In this document: positions 1 through 9,173 of the stretch, piece by piece
Position numbering within the stretch: the stretch's first letter is position 1
How the letters are laid out: every line of letters begins with the position of its first letter
Source of the DNA: CAZYTM01 sp964649725
Lineage (GTDB): Bacteria; Desulfobacterota; Desulfuromonadia; Geobacterales; Geobacteraceae
Direction: 5' to 3'
Assembly (NCBI GenBank): GCA_964649725.1
Contig: CAZYTM010000010.1
Coordinates: 1-64,000 of the forward strand
DNA length: 64,000 bases
The notes under the pieces: generated by a model
The model's database searches: none
Told to the model about the DNA's origin: nothing
What the model saw: the letters and a program-made list of their open reading frames with translations, nothing else
Position numbers and translations under genes: made by a program

Positions 1-2182
1 TGGTAATCCTGATGACATTACCCTTGACGTCATAGTCGTACCTGGTGGTCGCCCCGGCACGGTCGGTTATGGAGGTCATGTTCCCATTGGCGTCATAACT
101 GTACGCAGTGACTGCGCCTGCAGGGTCGGTGATCCCCAACACTTGGCCAAAGCTGTTGTAGGTATAGTTGCTAGTCTGGCCCATGGCATCGGTGCTTGTC
201 AGCATGTTGCCTGACTGGTCAAAGGTGGCGCTGCTGCTGGTACCATCCGGCAGGGTGGTGGAGGTGCGGTTGCCAGCGGCATCGTAACTGTAGGATGTTA
301 CCCCCCCCTGCGGGTCGGTCTTGCTGGTCAGGACCCCTTTTTTGGTGTCATAGGTATAGCTCCAGACACCGCCATCCTTTTCAATAAAGGTGCTGGATTT
401 TACCGTTTCATCGCTTTGCGGATAGGAGATGCTTCTTCCCGTGCCTTCCGGGTCGATGGAAGATACCACGCGGTGCTTGGAGTCGTAGGCATAAGTAGTG
501 GTGGAGTTCAACGGGTCGGTCTTGGAGAGCAAGAAACCGTTGGCGGCGTAGGTATATGACCAACTGTGCGTGGTGAGTTGGGTATCTTGACTGATTACAG
601 TTGCAAGCTGGTCATTATTATAGCTTAGATAGTGTGTCGTGCCCAGCGGGTCAACTATTGAAGTGATATGATCTGCCGAATCATGAGAAAGGGTTGTGCT
701 GCGACCGGCAGGATCGGCAATACTGGTCAAGTTGCCGTCTGTGTATGAGAAGGTCAGCGCATTGTTATTGCGGTCTGTGATTGAAGCAATCATTCCGGCG
801 GAACCGAAGTCGTACCTGGTTCCATCTTTCAGTATCAGGGTAAAGGTATTGTCGCTCTTCTTTGCCAGGGTGGAGTAATCGCCAGACTGAGGCAGATAAG
901 TTCCGTTAGTCAAGGTGAAGTACCGGTATTGCCAGTTACCCTCGCTTATCAGAACAGAACCGTCTAGATTCTCTCTTGCCGAGATTTCGTAGTTGTGGCT
1001 CCAGCTCTGGCCGAGTGAACCGTTGCGGGGATCGAGGCTGTTGTAATAGAGCGTAAGCCCGACAGGCAATGAACCGCCTCGCGTTGTGAAAAGCTCCTGG
1101 GAATGGGAGAGGTTGCCGCTGGCAACATGGGCCTGCGAGCCGAATGTTACTGTGAATCCGCAGCTGTTCGGAGGCGGAGGATTCACACTGATTGTAAGCT
1201 CAGTGGATTTGCTGCACATGCCGTCAGCTGAGCTTGCCGTCAGTATCGCCTTATATTGGGTCGCGCCCCAATCCCCTGGGGTTACTATCTTGTTGTTCAA
1301 ATCTTTGCCATTCCAGGAACCTTTTACGTCTGCTCCTTCACCACTTACAGTACCGTCAGGCGTTGTAAGAGTCCATTTTACAGGAGTTCCGGAGGGGCTG
1401 GATATTCTGGCTGATAAAGGATAATTCCCCCCGCTAAATGGATCGAAGCTGCCACCATTCCCACTAAATCCTCCAATTTCTAAATCGCAGCAAGGTTTAC
1501 ATGGTCCACCACAGTCAACGCCTGCTTCGCCCTGGTTCTTGATGCCGTCATCGCATGTGGGGCATGGGGCACAAGGGCCACCGCAATCTATACCGGTTTC
1601 ACCTTGATTTTGTATTCCATCGGAACAGGTTGCACAAGGTCGGCAAGGGCCTCCACAGTCAACGCCTGTCTCGCTCTGGTTCTTTATGCCGTCATCACAG
1701 GTAGGAGGGCATTGATATTCGTATATGGAGTTTGTAATGGCAGTCAGGATGAGACCTGACATTTTTATGTCTGGTGGTAAAGCGTGCCCAGGACACGGGC
1801 ATATCGGCGCAGTCGGACCGGCTGCTCCTCGATGGTTATGAATTGTTCCACCCCAATAATAGAACCCCGGCGGCACAGTGTATCCGTAAGTTGTTATTGA
1901 TTTGGTCGTACCGGTAATATTTTCACATGATACATAACCGTTGCCACATGTATAATACATCTTGTCAACAGTATCCATTTCCCAGTTATCGGCACATATT
2001 CTGCCATTATCACAGTCCGCTCTTGTGAAATTCTTCCATACCCATGTCCCGTTACTGTTTGCAGGAGAGCATGTAGCGGCCATGCTATTACCGGGATTGA
2101 TTGCAAAAGAGATTGTTACGATCAGAACTAAAACAACTAAGTTCCAGATACTCTTGTGACTGCGATAGCAATTAGATTTCAC
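1..2182 (-). CDS. Secreted RHS/YD-repeat protein, 5' part (runs off the left edge)
   Basis: The reading frame is open from GTG at 2182 to base 1, giving about 727 residues of the N-terminal part of a larger protein. GTG is preceded by AAGGAG at a spacing of 6 and followed by a signal peptide: charged N-terminus, hydrophobic segment at about residues 15-28, likely cleavage after NSMA. Residues about 160-227 carry three copies of a cysteine-rich repeat of the form C-D-D-G-I-K-N-Q-x-E-x-G-V-D-C-G-G-P-C. A stretch around residues 340-480 resembles the domain that precedes RHS repeats (SGNLSHSQELF, then LPVGLTLYYNS). From about residue 480 there are tandem YD repeats such as YDYDVKGNVIRIT. RHS proteins form a hollow beta-cage that encloses a variable C-terminal domain; that C-terminus lies outside the window, so a toxin role cannot be judged. 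Confidence 0.9.
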   Translation of the reverse strand, partial: MKSNCYRSHKSIWNLVVLVLIVTISFAINPGNSMAATCSPANSNGTWVWKNFTRADCDNGRICADNWEMDTVDKMYYTCGNGYVSCENITGTTKSITTYGYTVPPGFYYWGGTIHNHRGAAGPTAPICPCPGHALPPDIKMSGLILTAITNSIYEYQCPPTCDDGIKNQSETGVDCGGPCRPCATCSDGIQNQGETGIDCGGPCAPCPTCDDGIKNQGEAGVDCGGPCKPCCDLEIGGFSGNGGSFDPFSGGNYPLSARISSPSGTPVKWTLTTPDGTVSGEGADVKGSWNGKDLNNKIVTPGDWGATQYKAILTASSADGMCSKSTELTISVNPPPPNSCGFTVTFGSQAHVASGNLSHSQELFTTRGGSLPVGLTLYYNSLDPRNGSLGQSWSHNYEISARENLDGSVLISEGNWQYRYFTLTNGTYLPQSGDYSTLAKKSDNTFTLILKDGTRYDFGSAGMIASITDRNNNALTFSYTDGNLTSIADPAGRSTTLSHDSADHITSIVDPLGTTHYLSYNNDQLATVISQDTQLTTHSWSYTYAANGFLLSKTDPLNSTTTYAYDSKHRVVSSIDPEGTGRSISYPQSDETVKSSTFIEKDGGVWSYTYDTKKGVLTSKTDPQGGVTSYSYDAAGNRTSTTLPDGTSSSATFDQSGNMLTSTDAMGQTSNYTYNSFGQVLGITDPAGAVTAYSYDANGNMTSITDRAGATTRYDYDVKGNVIRIT

Positions 2183-2240
2183 AAGATTCTCCTTGAGCGA
2201 CAGGAATAGCAGAGTTAAATAAATATATTTATGGCACAAA

Positions 2241-2305
2241 TAAAAAAACCCATTCCCGGAGTACTGATCATTCCGAAAATGGGCTTGATATGAAAGCATA
2301 CGCCC
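2241..2305 (-). terminator. Terminator or attenuator hairpin in the RHS leader, overlapping a leader start codon
   Basis: On the minus strand, the arms CCCATTTTCGGA (2283-2272) and TCCGGGAATGGG (2260-2249) form a 12-pair stem, two pairs being G-U, followed by seven T (2248-2242). This is a canonical intrinsic terminator shape. An alternative upstream hairpin (GGGC-GTATG, loop CTTT, CATAT-CAA-GCCC, 2305-2281) shares the GCCC bases and so excludes the terminator. An ATG at 2299 sits behind a strong AAGGAGG. It could end the kinase transcript from 4230-2428 or attenuate the RHS transcript that starts near 2333. Confidence 0.6.
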
Positions 2306-2339
2306 TCCTTGGCTAATATATTAATATCTTTATTTACTC

Positions 2340-2369
2340 CTTATATTAGAATTTATTTAATTTTGTCAA
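2340..2369 (-). promoter_or_regulatory. Sigma70-type promoter for the RHS gene
   Basis: On the minus strand, TTGACA (2369-2364) is followed after 18 bases by TATAAG (2345-2340). Transcription would start near 2333, giving a leader of about 150 bases before the GTG start at 2182. The promoter is downstream of the kinase gene that ends at 2428, so the RHS gene has its own transcript. Confidence 0.6.
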
Positions 2370-2427
2370 TATATTTTTTGCTTCAAATAAAATTAAGTTA
2401 TGGATGAGATTGTCACCCCTGCTCCGG

Positions 2428-4230
2428 TCAAGTCAGGGGCGGAGCTGCCAGATTCTCTTCCGTTGCTGCCGGCAAAGGTTGAGCTGTTTCTGCTATAACG
2501 CCTATGGTGAAGTAAAAGGTGGCACCTTTATCTAATTCACTGAAACCGCTAATTTCACCGCCATGTCGCTCGATTATCCGTTTGACTGTTGCCAGGCCAA
2601 TACCGTTGCCGGCATAATCATCGCTCCGGTGGAGCCGCTTGAACGGCTTGAACAGCTCGTCGGCACGTGCCATATCGAAACCTGCGCCATTATCACGGAC
2701 AAAAAACTCCTGTTTGTCAGCCCTGTCGGTCATGCCGAATTCAACGCGGGGAGCTGCAGTTTTTCTGGTATATTTCCAGGCATTGTCGAGCAGGTTGTTC
2801 ACTGCTACCCGCAACAGATTCGGATCGCCGGTGCAGGTCATGACCGGCTGGACAACAAATTCGACCTGTCTTTCAGGCTCTAAGGTGCGAAGTTCTGTCC
2901 CTATGTCCCGGCCAAGCCGGCTCAGATCGACTTCCATATACTTCAGTTCTTCCCGGTTGATCTTGGCCAGGACCAGCATGGCATTGATCAGCTCTTCCAT
3001 CTGCTCGCTACCTTCGCAGATACTGCGCAGCAGATAGCGCCCGGTTTCATCAAGTTTGTCGGCATACATCTCGTCCAGACCCTGGGCCGCAACATATATC
3101 CGTGACAGCGGCGTGTGAATATCGTGGGAAAGGGTATAGCTGAATGACTCCAGCTCTTTGTTGGTAGCGGCAAGCTCTTCTGCCTGCTGATGCAGGTAGG
3201 TGTTGAGTTGCTGGATCTCCTCATCTGCTGTCTTCCGTTCAGTGATGTCACGGACCACACAGGTAAGTATGCCGTCATCCATGAGGGAGAGGGATATCTC
3301 CTGAGGGAATGATGTCCCGTCACATCTCCGCCCTGTTGCCTCTCCCCGCCAGAAACCATCCCGCTGGAGTATCGGCATCATCTCCCGTCTCAGGTTGTCT
3401 GCCTCACGCTCGTCATAGAGTACTTGCCAGTTCTTGCCGATAAAGAAGGCTGGCGAGTCTGCCCCGTATATCCGCGCATGGGCAGTGTTCATGAAGGTGA
3501 ATTTGCCGTTCTTGTCCAGTATGGCAATGCCGTCGATCGATGATTCTATGGCGGTTAGCTGGCTTTTGAGACGGATCTCAGCAAGCTTGCGGTCGGTAAT
3601 GTCTCTGACCAGCTCGATCCCGGCGACAATATTGCCACTTTTGTCTCTCAGTGGAGATGATGTAATCTCCACATAGGTGGTGCCTGATGGTTTACTGGTC
3701 GAAGTCTCGCGGCGATGAATCTGGCCGTCCTGAAACGATAGCAGCAGGTGGCAACCGGGGCAGACTTCGTCTTTATGCTGGTAGGCAGAATAACAGTATC
3801 GGCCGGCCTGGTCACCCATCATACGTCGATGGGCTTCGTTCTGATAGAGGACCTTCAGGTTGGTATCCTGAATACTTACCGCGTCACCCATGGCTGCTAT
3901 GATAGCTTCTGCCTTGGCCTTTTCGTCATAAGCGGTGGCAACACTGTTGATCAGCTCCTGCTCAAGTCTCTTGCTCCGTTGCATGGCAACCAGGGCATAG
4001 ATGATTATTACCATCTGAGTGGCGCTGAAGAGGAGTCGGGCGAGTATCACCCTGGGGGCAGGTAAGAAGAGGTGTTGCAGGAAGTTGCTGCTCGGATAGA
4101 GGATTGAATCGAGGGTGGCTTCGGCCAGCCACGACAGCAAAATAGTCGCGACCCCGGCCAGCATCAACTTCCGGATGTTAGATTTTGTATCTGCAACTAT
4201 TTCCACGAAGACTCCTGCCAGCAATAACAT
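2428..4230 (-). CDS. Membrane PAS-domain sensor histidine kinase
   Basis: Two hydrophobic segments (about residues 22-40 and 60-84) suggest a short membrane anchor with almost no periplasmic sensor. They are followed by two PAS domains (about 100-212 and 218-335), the first carrying a CPGC motif. The kinase core has an H-box with His369 in SYTLSHDIHTP, an N-box NLLDNAWKYT near 480, G1 DNGAGFD at 513-519 and G2 GNGIGLA at 541-547. No receiver domain or adjacent response regulator is present, so this is an orphan kinase. The ATG at 4230 has no clear ribosome-binding site. A GGCAGGAG lies five bases before a GTG at 4206, so the protein may really start eight codons later. A stop lies nine codons upstream of 4230. 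Confidence 0.85.
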   Translation of the reverse strand: MLLLAGVFVEIVADTKSNIRKLMLAGVATILLSWLAEATLDSILYPSSNFLQHLFLPAPRVILARLLFSATQMVIIIYALVAMQRSKRLEQELINSVATAYDEKAKAEAIIAAMGDAVSIQDTNLKVLYQNEAHRRMMGDQAGRYCYSAYQHKDEVCPGCHLLLSFQDGQIHRRETSTSKPSGTTYVEITSSPLRDKSGNIVAGIELVRDITDRKLAEIRLKSQLTAIESSIDGIAILDKNGKFTFMNTAHARIYGADSPAFFIGKNWQVLYDEREADNLRREMMPILQRDGFWRGEATGRRCDGTSFPQEISLSLMDDGILTCVVRDITERKTADEEIQQLNTYLHQQAEELAATNKELESFSYTLSHDIHTPLSRIYVAAQGLDEMYADKLDETGRYLLRSICEGSEQMEELINAMLVLAKINREELKYMEVDLSRLGRDIGTELRTLEPERQVEFVVQPVMTCTGDPNLLRVAVNNLLDNAWKYTRKTAAPRVEFGMTDRADKQEFFVRDNGAGFDMARADELFKPFKRLHRSDDYAGNGIGLATVKRIIERHGGEISGFSELDKGATFYFTIGVIAETAQPLPAATEENLAAPPLT

Positions 4231-4803
4231 GGCTGTGACTATCTGGCTGGTTTAATTGCTGGTTGCAGATAGTCAAATACCTTAGTTGGTTAAGTCGCAA
4301 TATGCGTACCAAAATATGTATCAGTGATATAAATAAAAAACTAAATCTGCTAAAACAGTATAACAAGCTGAACTGATTATAAAATATAATTTAATGTATA
4401 AATTGCTAAGCAATATTAGCTAAAGATATAAATATTGATTAGAAATATTTTATTCGTGATATAACCATTTTTGTGACAATTTTGCGTAGTGTTTGCCTGG
4501 AACTGGCTCACCCGTTAATAATGATAGTGGTCGCAGTAAATATTGGCGGTTATTCCCCCTGGTGAGACGATGTCTGCAGAAAAGAAATATTTGCGGATAA
4601 GCTATAAATAGATATGATGCAAATACCGATAGGGTTACCTCAGTTGGGCAAATTTGGCTTAACAATCTGCATCAGTCGGGTTAATATGCTGTAATTACGC
4701 TGATGTTACGCATGGGAAATATTGAATTTTACTGCTAGAGTCAATATCTGGAAGCAGCGACAAATTGCAGGCAGCAGAATATTTTCAAATTGATAGAGGA
4801 ATT
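4231..4803. other. AT-rich intergenic region between divergent genes
   Basis: About 570 bases, strongly AT-rich, separate the kinase from the acyl-activating enzyme gene. The region holds a small palindrome (ATTGC-TAA-GCAAT near 4400). Short frames such as 4450-4665 (minus) have no recognisable protein features or good ribosome-binding site. It must contain the promoters of both flanking genes, but no consensus pair stands out. No RNA gene is seen. Confidence 0.5.
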
Positions 4804-7287
4804 ATGGAGACGCTGCTCGACCTCTTTAGAACATTTGCCGGTAATGGTGACAAGATGGCGCTTATCTATCGAACCGGAGTGCGTCGCTACAGCTATTCCT
4901 ATGCCTGGCTGGAGCAGCAATCATTGCGCATATCTGCCTGGCTTGCCAGTCAGGGGATCGGCAAAGGGGATCGGGTAGTCCTCTGGGGAGCTAATTCGCC
5001 AGACTGGCTGGTGGCATTTTGGGGGGTAATATGTCGCGGTGGAGTTGTGGTGCCGGTCGATTTCATGTCCGGTCGAGAGCGGGCAGAGAATATAATCAAA
5101 CTGACCGGAGCAAAGCTGATCGTGCAGAGCAGTCTCAAGCCGGAACGGGTTACTGCGATACCGGCAATCCTCTTCGAAGATATTCCGTTGCTGCTCTCTG
5201 CCGTCCTCCCAGCAGTAACTCTGGAACAACCTGCTCCTGACGACATCGCAGAACTCCTTTATACATCAGGCACCACCGGGAACCCTAAAGGGGTCATCCT
5301 GACCCATCGCAATCTTATGGCCAATCTTGCCCAGGTAAACAGCCACATCCCGGTGGTGAACAGTCAATTCAGATTTCTTTCGCTGCTGCCACTGTCCCAC
5401 ATGTTTGAACAGATGGGGGGGCTCTTTGTCCCGCTCAGTAAAGGTAGTACTATCGTCTATCTGCGCACCCTGAAACCATCAGCCATCATGGAGGCGCTGG
5501 GCGATGAAGATATCTATGCGGTTATTGCCGTACCACGCCTGCTGCAACTGTTGAAAAGCTCCATAGAACGGCAGCTGCAGGCCAGGGGGGTGGAGAGGAT
5601 CGCCGCGTGGCTGCAGCAGAAGGGTGAAAATCTGTCGCTCCATTGGCGACGACGTCTCTTTGCTCCGGTCCAGAGACGTTTCGGCAGGAACTTCACCCTA
5701 TTTGTCTCTGGCGGTGCGCCACTCCCCCCGGAGATATTCCGTTTCTGGGCCGGCATGGGGTTTCAGGTCGTCGAGGGTTACGGGTTGACCGAGTGTGCCC
5801 CGGTACTGACTGCCAACAGCATGGAGCGGCAGGAGGCAGGGTCGGTCGGGCTGCCATTGCCGGGGGTGAAGCTGCGGTTGCAAAATGGTGAGGTCCAGGC
5901 GCAAGGGGATAATGTCTTTCCTGGCTATTTCAATAACGAGGCGGCGACTGTCGAGGCATTTACCAATGATGGCTGGTTTCGCACCGGCGACCTGGGAGAG
6001 TTTGCTCCGGATGGATCATTACGCATCAAAGGCAGGAGCAAGGAGCTGATCGTCACCGGCGCTGGTATCAATGTCTATCCCGACGAGATTGAGGCCCGCC
6101 TGGCCCATATGCCCGGATTGCGTGAGGCATGTGTGATCGGCCTTGACCGGGGTGCCGGGGAAGAGGTCCATGCGGTCCTGATAATGGATAATAGTGGACG
6201 CCCGGCTGAAGAGATTATCGAAGCCGCCAACGCCGGTCTTGATGGTCTGCACAGAATCACCGGCTTCACTCTCTGGCCTGAGGCGGAATTCCCCAAGACC
6301 ACGACCCTCAAGGTGCAGAAATTCAAGATAAGGGAGCGGTTGACGCAAGCCGGGGTCGATCTGGCAGCAGGGAGCTACGACCGGTTGACCGGCATTATCG
6401 CCCAGATAACCGGCACTGCTGCGACAGAGATTCGCGAGGAATCATTGCTGGTGAACGAGCTGGGACTCACTTCCATAGGGCGACTGGAACTGGTCACGGT
6501 TCTGGAACAGGAGTTCCGCCTCGATCTGGAGGATTCGCTGATCGGGCTGCAGACCAGAGTTGCCGATCTGCGCCAGATCATAAGCCGGCGTGAACATCTG
6601 GAGCGGCGCAATCAATTCCGCCGCTGGGTTACCGGCGCTCCGGCGCAGTGGGTGAGACAAATCCTTGATGTCATACTGCATATGCCGATTCTGACCAGCT
6701 TTGTGACTCTGCAGGTGCGTGGCGCTGAAAATCTGAACGGTCTGAACCAGCCGGTTCTCTTCATCGCCAATCATCTGAGCTATTTTGACCACCCGACCAT
6801 CATGGCCGCCTTGCCGGAGAAGATCCGTTACCGGACTGCCACTGCTGCCTGGGAGGAGTTTTTTTTCGATAATTACCGGAATATCTGGCAGCGGATATGG
6901 AAAAGGTTATGTTTCGATTACGGTAGCGTTGCCTTTAACTTCTTCCCCTTCCCCCAGAGTCGTGGTTTTCGCCCGGCACTCCGGCACATGGGGTGGCTGG
7001 CTGACCGGGGCATAAATCTGCTGGTCTTTCCTGAAGGGGAGAGGTCCTGTGACGGCAGCACCCTTCCGTTCAAGCAGGGGCTTGGCATTATGGTCAAGGA
7101 GCTTGGCCTCCAGGTGGTGCCGATCAATATCAGCGGGCTGGAGAGGGTCTTCCCGCGTGGTGCCGGCTGGCCGCGCCGCGGCGTGGTAACAGTCACTTTC
7201 GGTGCACCGCTCGAGACTGGACAGGCATCAATAGCTGAGATAGTAGAACTGGCAAGGCAGGAGGTCATGCGGCTCGGTGCTGAATGA
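4804..7287 (+). CDS. Fused acyl-CoA/ACP synthetase, acyl carrier domain and PlsC-type acyltransferase
   Basis: Three domains are joined in 827 residues. First is an AMP-binding ANL synthetase (about 1-520) with the P-loop motif YTSGTTGNPKG near 152-162, GYGLTEC and the hinge GWFRTGDLG. Next is a carrier-like domain (about 530-600) with ELGLTSIGRLEL, where the Ser near 555 fits a phosphopantetheine site. Last is a PlsC acyltransferase (about 640-820) with the HX4D motif NHLSYFD near 655 and FPEGER near 741. The likely role is to activate a fatty acid as acyl-AMP, hold it on the carrier and pass it to a lysophospholipid or other acceptor at the inner membrane. E. coli Aas has synthetase and acyltransferase in the opposite order and no carrier domain. 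The ATG at 4804 is chosen because AGAGGA lies just before it; an upstream TTG at 4765 lacks this. Confidence 0.88.
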   Translation: METLLDLFRTFAGNGDKMALIYRTGVRRYSYSYAWLEQQSLRISAWLASQGIGKGDRVVLWGANSPDWLVAFWGVICRGGVVVPVDFMSGRERAENIIKLTGAKLIVQSSLKPERVTAIPAILFEDIPLLLSAVLPAVTLEQPAPDDIAELLYTSGTTGNPKGVILTHRNLMANLAQVNSHIPVVNSQFRFLSLLPLSHMFEQMGGLFVPLSKGSTIVYLRTLKPSAIMEALGDEDIYAVIAVPRLLQLLKSSIERQLQARGVERIAAWLQQKGENLSLHWRRRLFAPVQRRFGRNFTLFVSGGAPLPPEIFRFWAGMGFQVVEGYGLTECAPVLTANSMERQEAGSVGLPLPGVKLRLQNGEVQAQGDNVFPGYFNNEAATVEAFTNDGWFRTGDLGEFAPDGSLRIKGRSKELIVTGAGINVYPDEIEARLAHMPGLREACVIGLDRGAGEEVHAVLIMDNSGRPAEEIIEAANAGLDGLHRITGFTLWPEAEFPKTTTLKVQKFKIRERLTQAGVDLAAGSYDRLTGIIAQITGTAATEIREESLLVNELGLTSIGRLELVTVLEQEFRLDLEDSLIGLQTRVADLRQIISRREHLERRNQFRRWVTGAPAQWVRQILDVILHMPILTSFVTLQVRGAENLNGLNQPVLFIANHLSYFDHPTIMAALPEKIRYRTATAAWEEFFFDNYRNIWQRIWKRLCFDYGSVAFNFFPFPQSRGFRPALRHMGWLADRGINLLVFPEGERSCDGSTLPFKQGLGIMVKELGLQVVPINISGLERVFPRGAGWPRRGVVTVTFGAPLETGQASIAEIVELARQEVMRLGAE

Positions 7288-7308
7288 TCCTGCAGCAGGC
7301 AGATGATG

Positions 7309-8400
7309 TCAGAGTAATGCGTCGATCGCCTCGAAGTCGATATCATTCTCCGCATTGGCGGTGATCCAGTTAAGTTTCTCCTGGTCCTCGGCAGTTATCT
7401 TCGAGACATCCTCGGTCAGGGTAGTAAAGACATCGGCAGTATTCTCAAGGACCCTTATATACGGTATAGAGCTGTCGTCAAGAATCTGCTGGCTTATCTT
7501 GGATACCGGCGTATGCCCGGCAATGACCATTCCGGCTATCTTGGCTTTGTAGGCGGGGATATGGTAGAGGGAGGAGAGGGTGACGATCAGTTCATCCCGG
7601 GAACTGGTAAGGATCATCAGGCTCGATTCCAGCAGTGCGTCAGCGACCCGCTGGGAGGAAGCGGCACCGAGCTGGATATGGTGGATGATCCGGCTTCTTT
7701 CGTTCGGGTCGCCATGAAGGGGCAGGTCGAGCAGCTTGGAGATATGGCTCAGGGTGGGATTGGCAAGGATCGGTGAATAGTTGAAGCCGCCGACAACCGG
7801 TAGTCTGATGCCGGAAAAGGCGGTATTGAGATAGCCGAGGATATTCGACCGTTTGGCCGGCAGCAGTTTGTTGACCAGAATCGCCCGGACATCGGCATCC
7901 TCACGCTGGTAGAGGGCCAGGTTCAGGTGTACCGAATCGATAACCCGGCCGATACCGCTCTCGGTAACGATGATGACCGGAGCGTCGAGCAGTTTTGCCA
8001 CCCGGGCATTACTCAACCCGATTACCGAACCAACGCCGCCATGCCCAGCCCCTTCGATGATGAGGAAGTCGTATTTGCGGTCCAGTTCAGTTACCGCATC
8101 GACAATCTTATTGCTCAGGTCGAGGTCGTCGAGCCTGCCGCTCAGGTAGTCCCTGGTGAAATCCTTATGCAGGGCGACCGGTGACATGATGGCGATATCC
8201 TCCTCCAGGCCGAAGGCCTTGGCCATAAGAACCGCATCCATGTCGACCACGAAATCTTCGAACAGCTCGATCTTTGGTCCGATCGGCTTGATGAAACCGA
8301 CCCGCTGGTATTTTTTTCTGGCCAGATGCATGAGCGAGACGCTCATGGTGGTCTTGCCGCAGTTCTGCCCGGTTGCAGCGATAAATACCTTGCGTGCCAT
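7309..8400 (-). CDS. BioD/CobQ-like P-loop ATPase with DRTGG-type domain
   Basis: 363 residues. The N-terminus MARKVFIAATGQNCGKTT contains a P-loop (GQNCGKTT, residues 11-18) of the dethiobiotin synthetase / cobyrinic acid synthase type, followed by FIKPIGPK and IIEGAGHGGVGSV, which resemble the BioD and Pta N-terminal fold. The C-terminal part (about 215-330) fits a DRTGG domain, as found in the N-terminal half of some phosphotransacetylases. No Pta catalytic domain is attached. The function of these stand-alone proteins is not established; a regulatory or small-molecule-sensing ATPase is plausible. GGAGGGG precedes the ATG. Its 3' end lies 21 bases from the end of the convergent acyl-activating gene. 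Confidence 0.8.
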   Translation of the reverse strand: MARKVFIAATGQNCGKTTMSVSLMHLARKKYQRVGFIKPIGPKIELFEDFVVDMDAVLMAKAFGLEEDIAIMSPVALHKDFTRDYLSGRLDDLDLSNKIVDAVTELDRKYDFLIIEGAGHGGVGSVIGLSNARVAKLLDAPVIIVTESGIGRVIDSVHLNLALYQREDADVRAILVNKLLPAKRSNILGYLNTAFSGIRLPVVGGFNYSPILANPTLSHISKLLDLPLHGDPNERSRIIHHIQLGAASSQRVADALLESSLMILTSSRDELIVTLSSLYHIPAYKAKIAGMVIAGHTPVSKISQQILDDSSIPYIRVLENTADVFTTLTEDVSKITAEDQEKLNWITANAENDIDFEAIDALL

Positions 8401-8437
8401 ATCCCCTCCAGATGCGATGTAAATAAATATGGATCTA

Positions 8438-8466
8438 TTGACAACACATTATATCGTATCTGTTAT
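8438..8466 (+). promoter_or_regulatory. Candidate sigma70 promoter for osmC
   Basis: TTGACA (8438-8443) is followed after exactly 17 bases by TGTTAT (8461-8466). It sits in the 191-base gap between divergent genes and points at osmC, about 120 bases upstream of its ATG. Confidence 0.45.
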
Positions 8467-8591
8467 ATTATTTTTATATTTTCTCACCCCTCCTGGCAAA
8501 AGCTGTAAAATTCCGGAAATGTGTTAGAGTTGACTGGAATGCACGGCATCCTAGCTGCCGCTGTGTTGATAATAATCTGCAGGAGGAGACC

Positions 8592-9017
8592 ATGAAACGT
8601 AAAGCATCAGCACTCTGGCAGGGTGATCTTAAGGGGGGGAAAGGGAGTGTATCGACCGCCAGCGGTGTATTGAGCCAGACCCAGTATTCGTTCAGTACCC
8701 GCTTTGAGGATGGTATCGGCACAAACCCTGAGGAGTTAATTGCCGCTGCCCATGCCGGCTGCTTTTCCATGGCGCTCTCTGGCCAACTCGGCAATGCCGG
8801 TCTGGTGGCAGAGCGGATCGCTACCGAAGCAACTCTGACCATGGAAAAACTTGATGCCGGTTGGGCAGTCACAGCTATCCATCTGGAGGTGACGGCAAAG
8901 ATCCCGGGTGCTGACAGCAGCGCATTTCAGACTGCTGCTGATAATGCCAAAGCCGGCTGCCCGATATCCCGCTTGCTCAATGCCACTATAACAATGGCAG
9001 CAAAACTTGAGACTTGA
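8592..9017 (+). CDS. osmC: OsmC-family peroxidase
   Basis: 141 residues, normal for OsmC. The two conserved redox cysteines are visible: Cys57 in AAHAGCFSMAL and Cys123 in AKAGCPISRLL. OsmC proteins are thiol-dependent peroxidases that reduce organic hydroperoxides in the cytoplasm. The AHAGCF and GCPISRLL contexts and the N-terminal KRKASALWQGDLKGG match OsmC rather than Ohr. A strong AGGAGGAG sits four bases before the ATG. The gene is monocistronic, with a candidate promoter upstream and a terminator downstream. Confidence 0.93.
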   Translation: MKRKASALWQGDLKGGKGSVSTASGVLSQTQYSFSTRFEDGIGTNPEELIAAAHAGCFSMALSGQLGNAGLVAERIATEATLTMEKLDAGWAVTAIHLEVTAKIPGADSSAFQTAADNAKAGCPISRLLNATITMAAKLET

Positions 9018-9051
9018 GTCGCAGCGGAGACAGACCAGTTGATAAAAGATT

Positions 9052-9077
9052 ACGGGCATTATTTGCCCGTTTTTTTT
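9052..9077 (+). terminator. Intrinsic terminator of osmC
   Basis: The arms ACGGGCA (9052-9058) and TGCCCGT (9064-9070) form a perfect 7-pair stem followed by a run of T. Confidence 0.9.
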
Positions 9078-9173
9078 GTGCCGACAGATATTTGATATCA
9101 GATCTAGATATACTGCTGGAGACAGGAATCGATTTCAGCTTCAGGGGTTGCGGAACCGAGACGAAATCTATCA

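Noticed and set aside
2180..2340. Cyclic dinucleotide (GEMM) riboswitch in the RHS leader
   Set aside because: These riboswitches are common in Geobacter, but the conserved GEMM core sequences were not found here. The leader is described only as an attenuator-like structure.
4450..4665. 71-codon minus-strand frame in the intergenic region
   Set aside because: No ribosome-binding site and no recognisable family; composition is like the surrounding AT-rich non-coding DNA.
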